A stretch of DNA of 7,070 nt, taken from positions 1 to 7,070 of the forward strand of contig NZ_CALDDG010000084.1 in NCBI RefSeq assembly GCF_937936435.1, read 5' to 3'. This document shows, piece by piece, positions 6,454 through 7,070 of this stretch. A program made the position numbers and the translations under genes. This DNA is from an uncultured Sulfuricurvum sp. (GTDB lineage Bacteria > Campylobacterota > Campylobacteria > Campylobacterales > Sulfurimonadaceae). Under the pieces are notes generated by a model. That model did no database searches. It had not been told where the DNA came from and saw only the letters and a program-made list of their open reading frames with translations. Each line of letters opens with the position of its first letter. Position 1 is the stretch's first letter.

Positions 6454-7070
6454 TTTTTATCACCCGATTTATACGTAATTTTTTTCGATAGCATCAGTAC
6501 CATTCCGATCCCGACGGACGAAGCGAGCATCGCCGATCCCCCGTAACTCAAAAACGGTACTGAAATCCCTTTAATCGGGGTGAGACCGCTGATACCGTAC
6601 GCATTGACGATAAACGCAAACGTAATCAACAACCCTACTCCGAGGCTGAAAAGATACGCAGTGTCGTTATGGGAGCGGTTAGCGATCTTAAACAACCGAT
6701 GCAGCAGCATGATAAACAAAAGCGTTACTCCGAAAATCCCGACAAATCCAAACTCTTCGGCAATTCCGGCAAGTACGAAGTCGGTGTGAACCTCACTTAA
6801 AAATCCCAGTTTAAACGTACCGCCGCCGAGCCCCGTACCGAAAATTCCGCCGTTGTGAATCGCATTGAGTGAGTGGCCGATTTGATACGCCTCTTCCCCG
6901 TTTTCAATCCGCAAATGTTTGGCGATGGATTCGGGAAAAAAAGCCAATACCGTACTCTGCGCCGACGCCCACCAGGACAAAATCCGGTTGATCCGGTGTT
7001 CGGACGATAGAATAAAAAAGAGGAAAAAAGCGACGGAACCAACAATAAGCATCATAAAAAAACGAAAACT
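6450..7070 (-). CDS. ftsW: Septal peptidoglycan glycosyltransferase FtsW (SEDS family), C-terminal 206 residues
   Basis: This is the C-terminal half of a multi-pass SEDS protein; the N-terminus lies beyond the right window edge. The frame is open to base 7070 (residues SFRFF precede the Met at 7055), so that Met is internal. Family marks in the visible fragment are the 'YQIGHSLNAIHNGGIFGTGLG' region (about 62-82), SEVHTDF at 92-98 with the invariant Asp implicated in SEDS glycosyltransferase activity, 'EEFGFVG' just after, and the C-terminal PFLSYGGS at 172-179. Several hydrophobic spans are clear, for example near 6-21, 109-124 and 137-156. FtsW polymerises lipid II at the division septum with a partner transpeptidase and is expected in the inner membrane. 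RodA shares these motifs, but the ATGA overlap with murG is the usual ftsW-murG arrangement. Its tail is short and basic (KKITYKSGDKK). Confidence 0.93.
   Translation of the reverse strand, partial: SFRFFMMLIVGSVAFFLFFILSSEHRINRILSWWASAQSTVLAFFPESIAKHLRIENGEEAYQIGHSLNAIHNGGIFGTGLGGGTFKLGFLSEVHTDFVLAGIAEEFGFVGIFGVTLLFIMLLHRLFKIANRSHNDTAYLFSLGVGLLITFAFIVNAYGISGLTPIKGISVPFLSYGGSAMLASSVGIGMVLMLSKKITYKSGDKK
6460..6464 (-). promoter_or_regulatory. Ribosome binding site of murG
   Basis: Read on the - strand, GGTGA lies six bases before the murG ATG (6453-6451), inside the end of ftsW. Together with the ATGA stop/start overlap it points to coupled translation of ftsW and murG. Confidence 0.55.

Noticed and set aside
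7053..7055. ATG as the start of ftsW
   Set aside because: The frame stays open to the window edge, and roughly half of a normal FtsW is missing, so this Met is internal.

Overview
The window looks like a chromosomal segment of a Campylobacterota bacterium, perhaps Sulfuricurvum- or Sulfurimonas-like. This is judged from the protein style, the MurG loop 'GGTGGHL' without the usual F/P residues, the ftsW-murG pairing and the moderate base composition. The genus is a guess. No mobile element, CRISPR array, RNA gene or foreign-looking block was seen.

Bases 1-5440 (+ strand) are the 3' part of a tightly packed operon for a type IV pilus / MSHA-like machine. In order they encode: the C-terminal part of an outer-membrane secretin (MshL-like); an ExeA/MshM-like AAA ATPase; a membrane-anchored protein with a Pro/Ala-rich linker and TPR-like repeats (MshN- or GspB-like in layout); a GspE/PilB-family assembly ATPase with an N-terminal MshEN-type module (MshE-like); a GspF/PilC-family inner-membrane platform protein (MshG-like); and an easily missed 31-codon ORF for a single-span membrane peptide. 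Junctions are +4, -8, +15, +1 and +6 nt, which suggests one transcript with translational coupling. The pilins, the PilMNO-like alignment proteins and the prepilin peptidase are not in this window.

Bases 5437-7070 (- strand) are cell-wall genes that converge on the pilus operon. The C-terminal half of ftsW (septal SEDS glycosyltransferase) is followed by complete murG (lipid II synthase), with overlapping stop and start codons. The small pilus-side ORF and murG end on the same TTAA tetranucleotide, so there is no intergenic space and no obvious terminator between the two convergent units.

Working model (inference): the ATPase drives pilin polymerisation through the platform protein, the secretin is the outer-membrane exit, the AAA ATPase and the TPR protein help assemble or place the secretin across peptidoglycan, and the MshEN module could make the ATPase respond to cyclic-di-GMP. 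The least explained items are the 31-aa peptide and the overlapping convergent 3' ends. No wholly new system was found.
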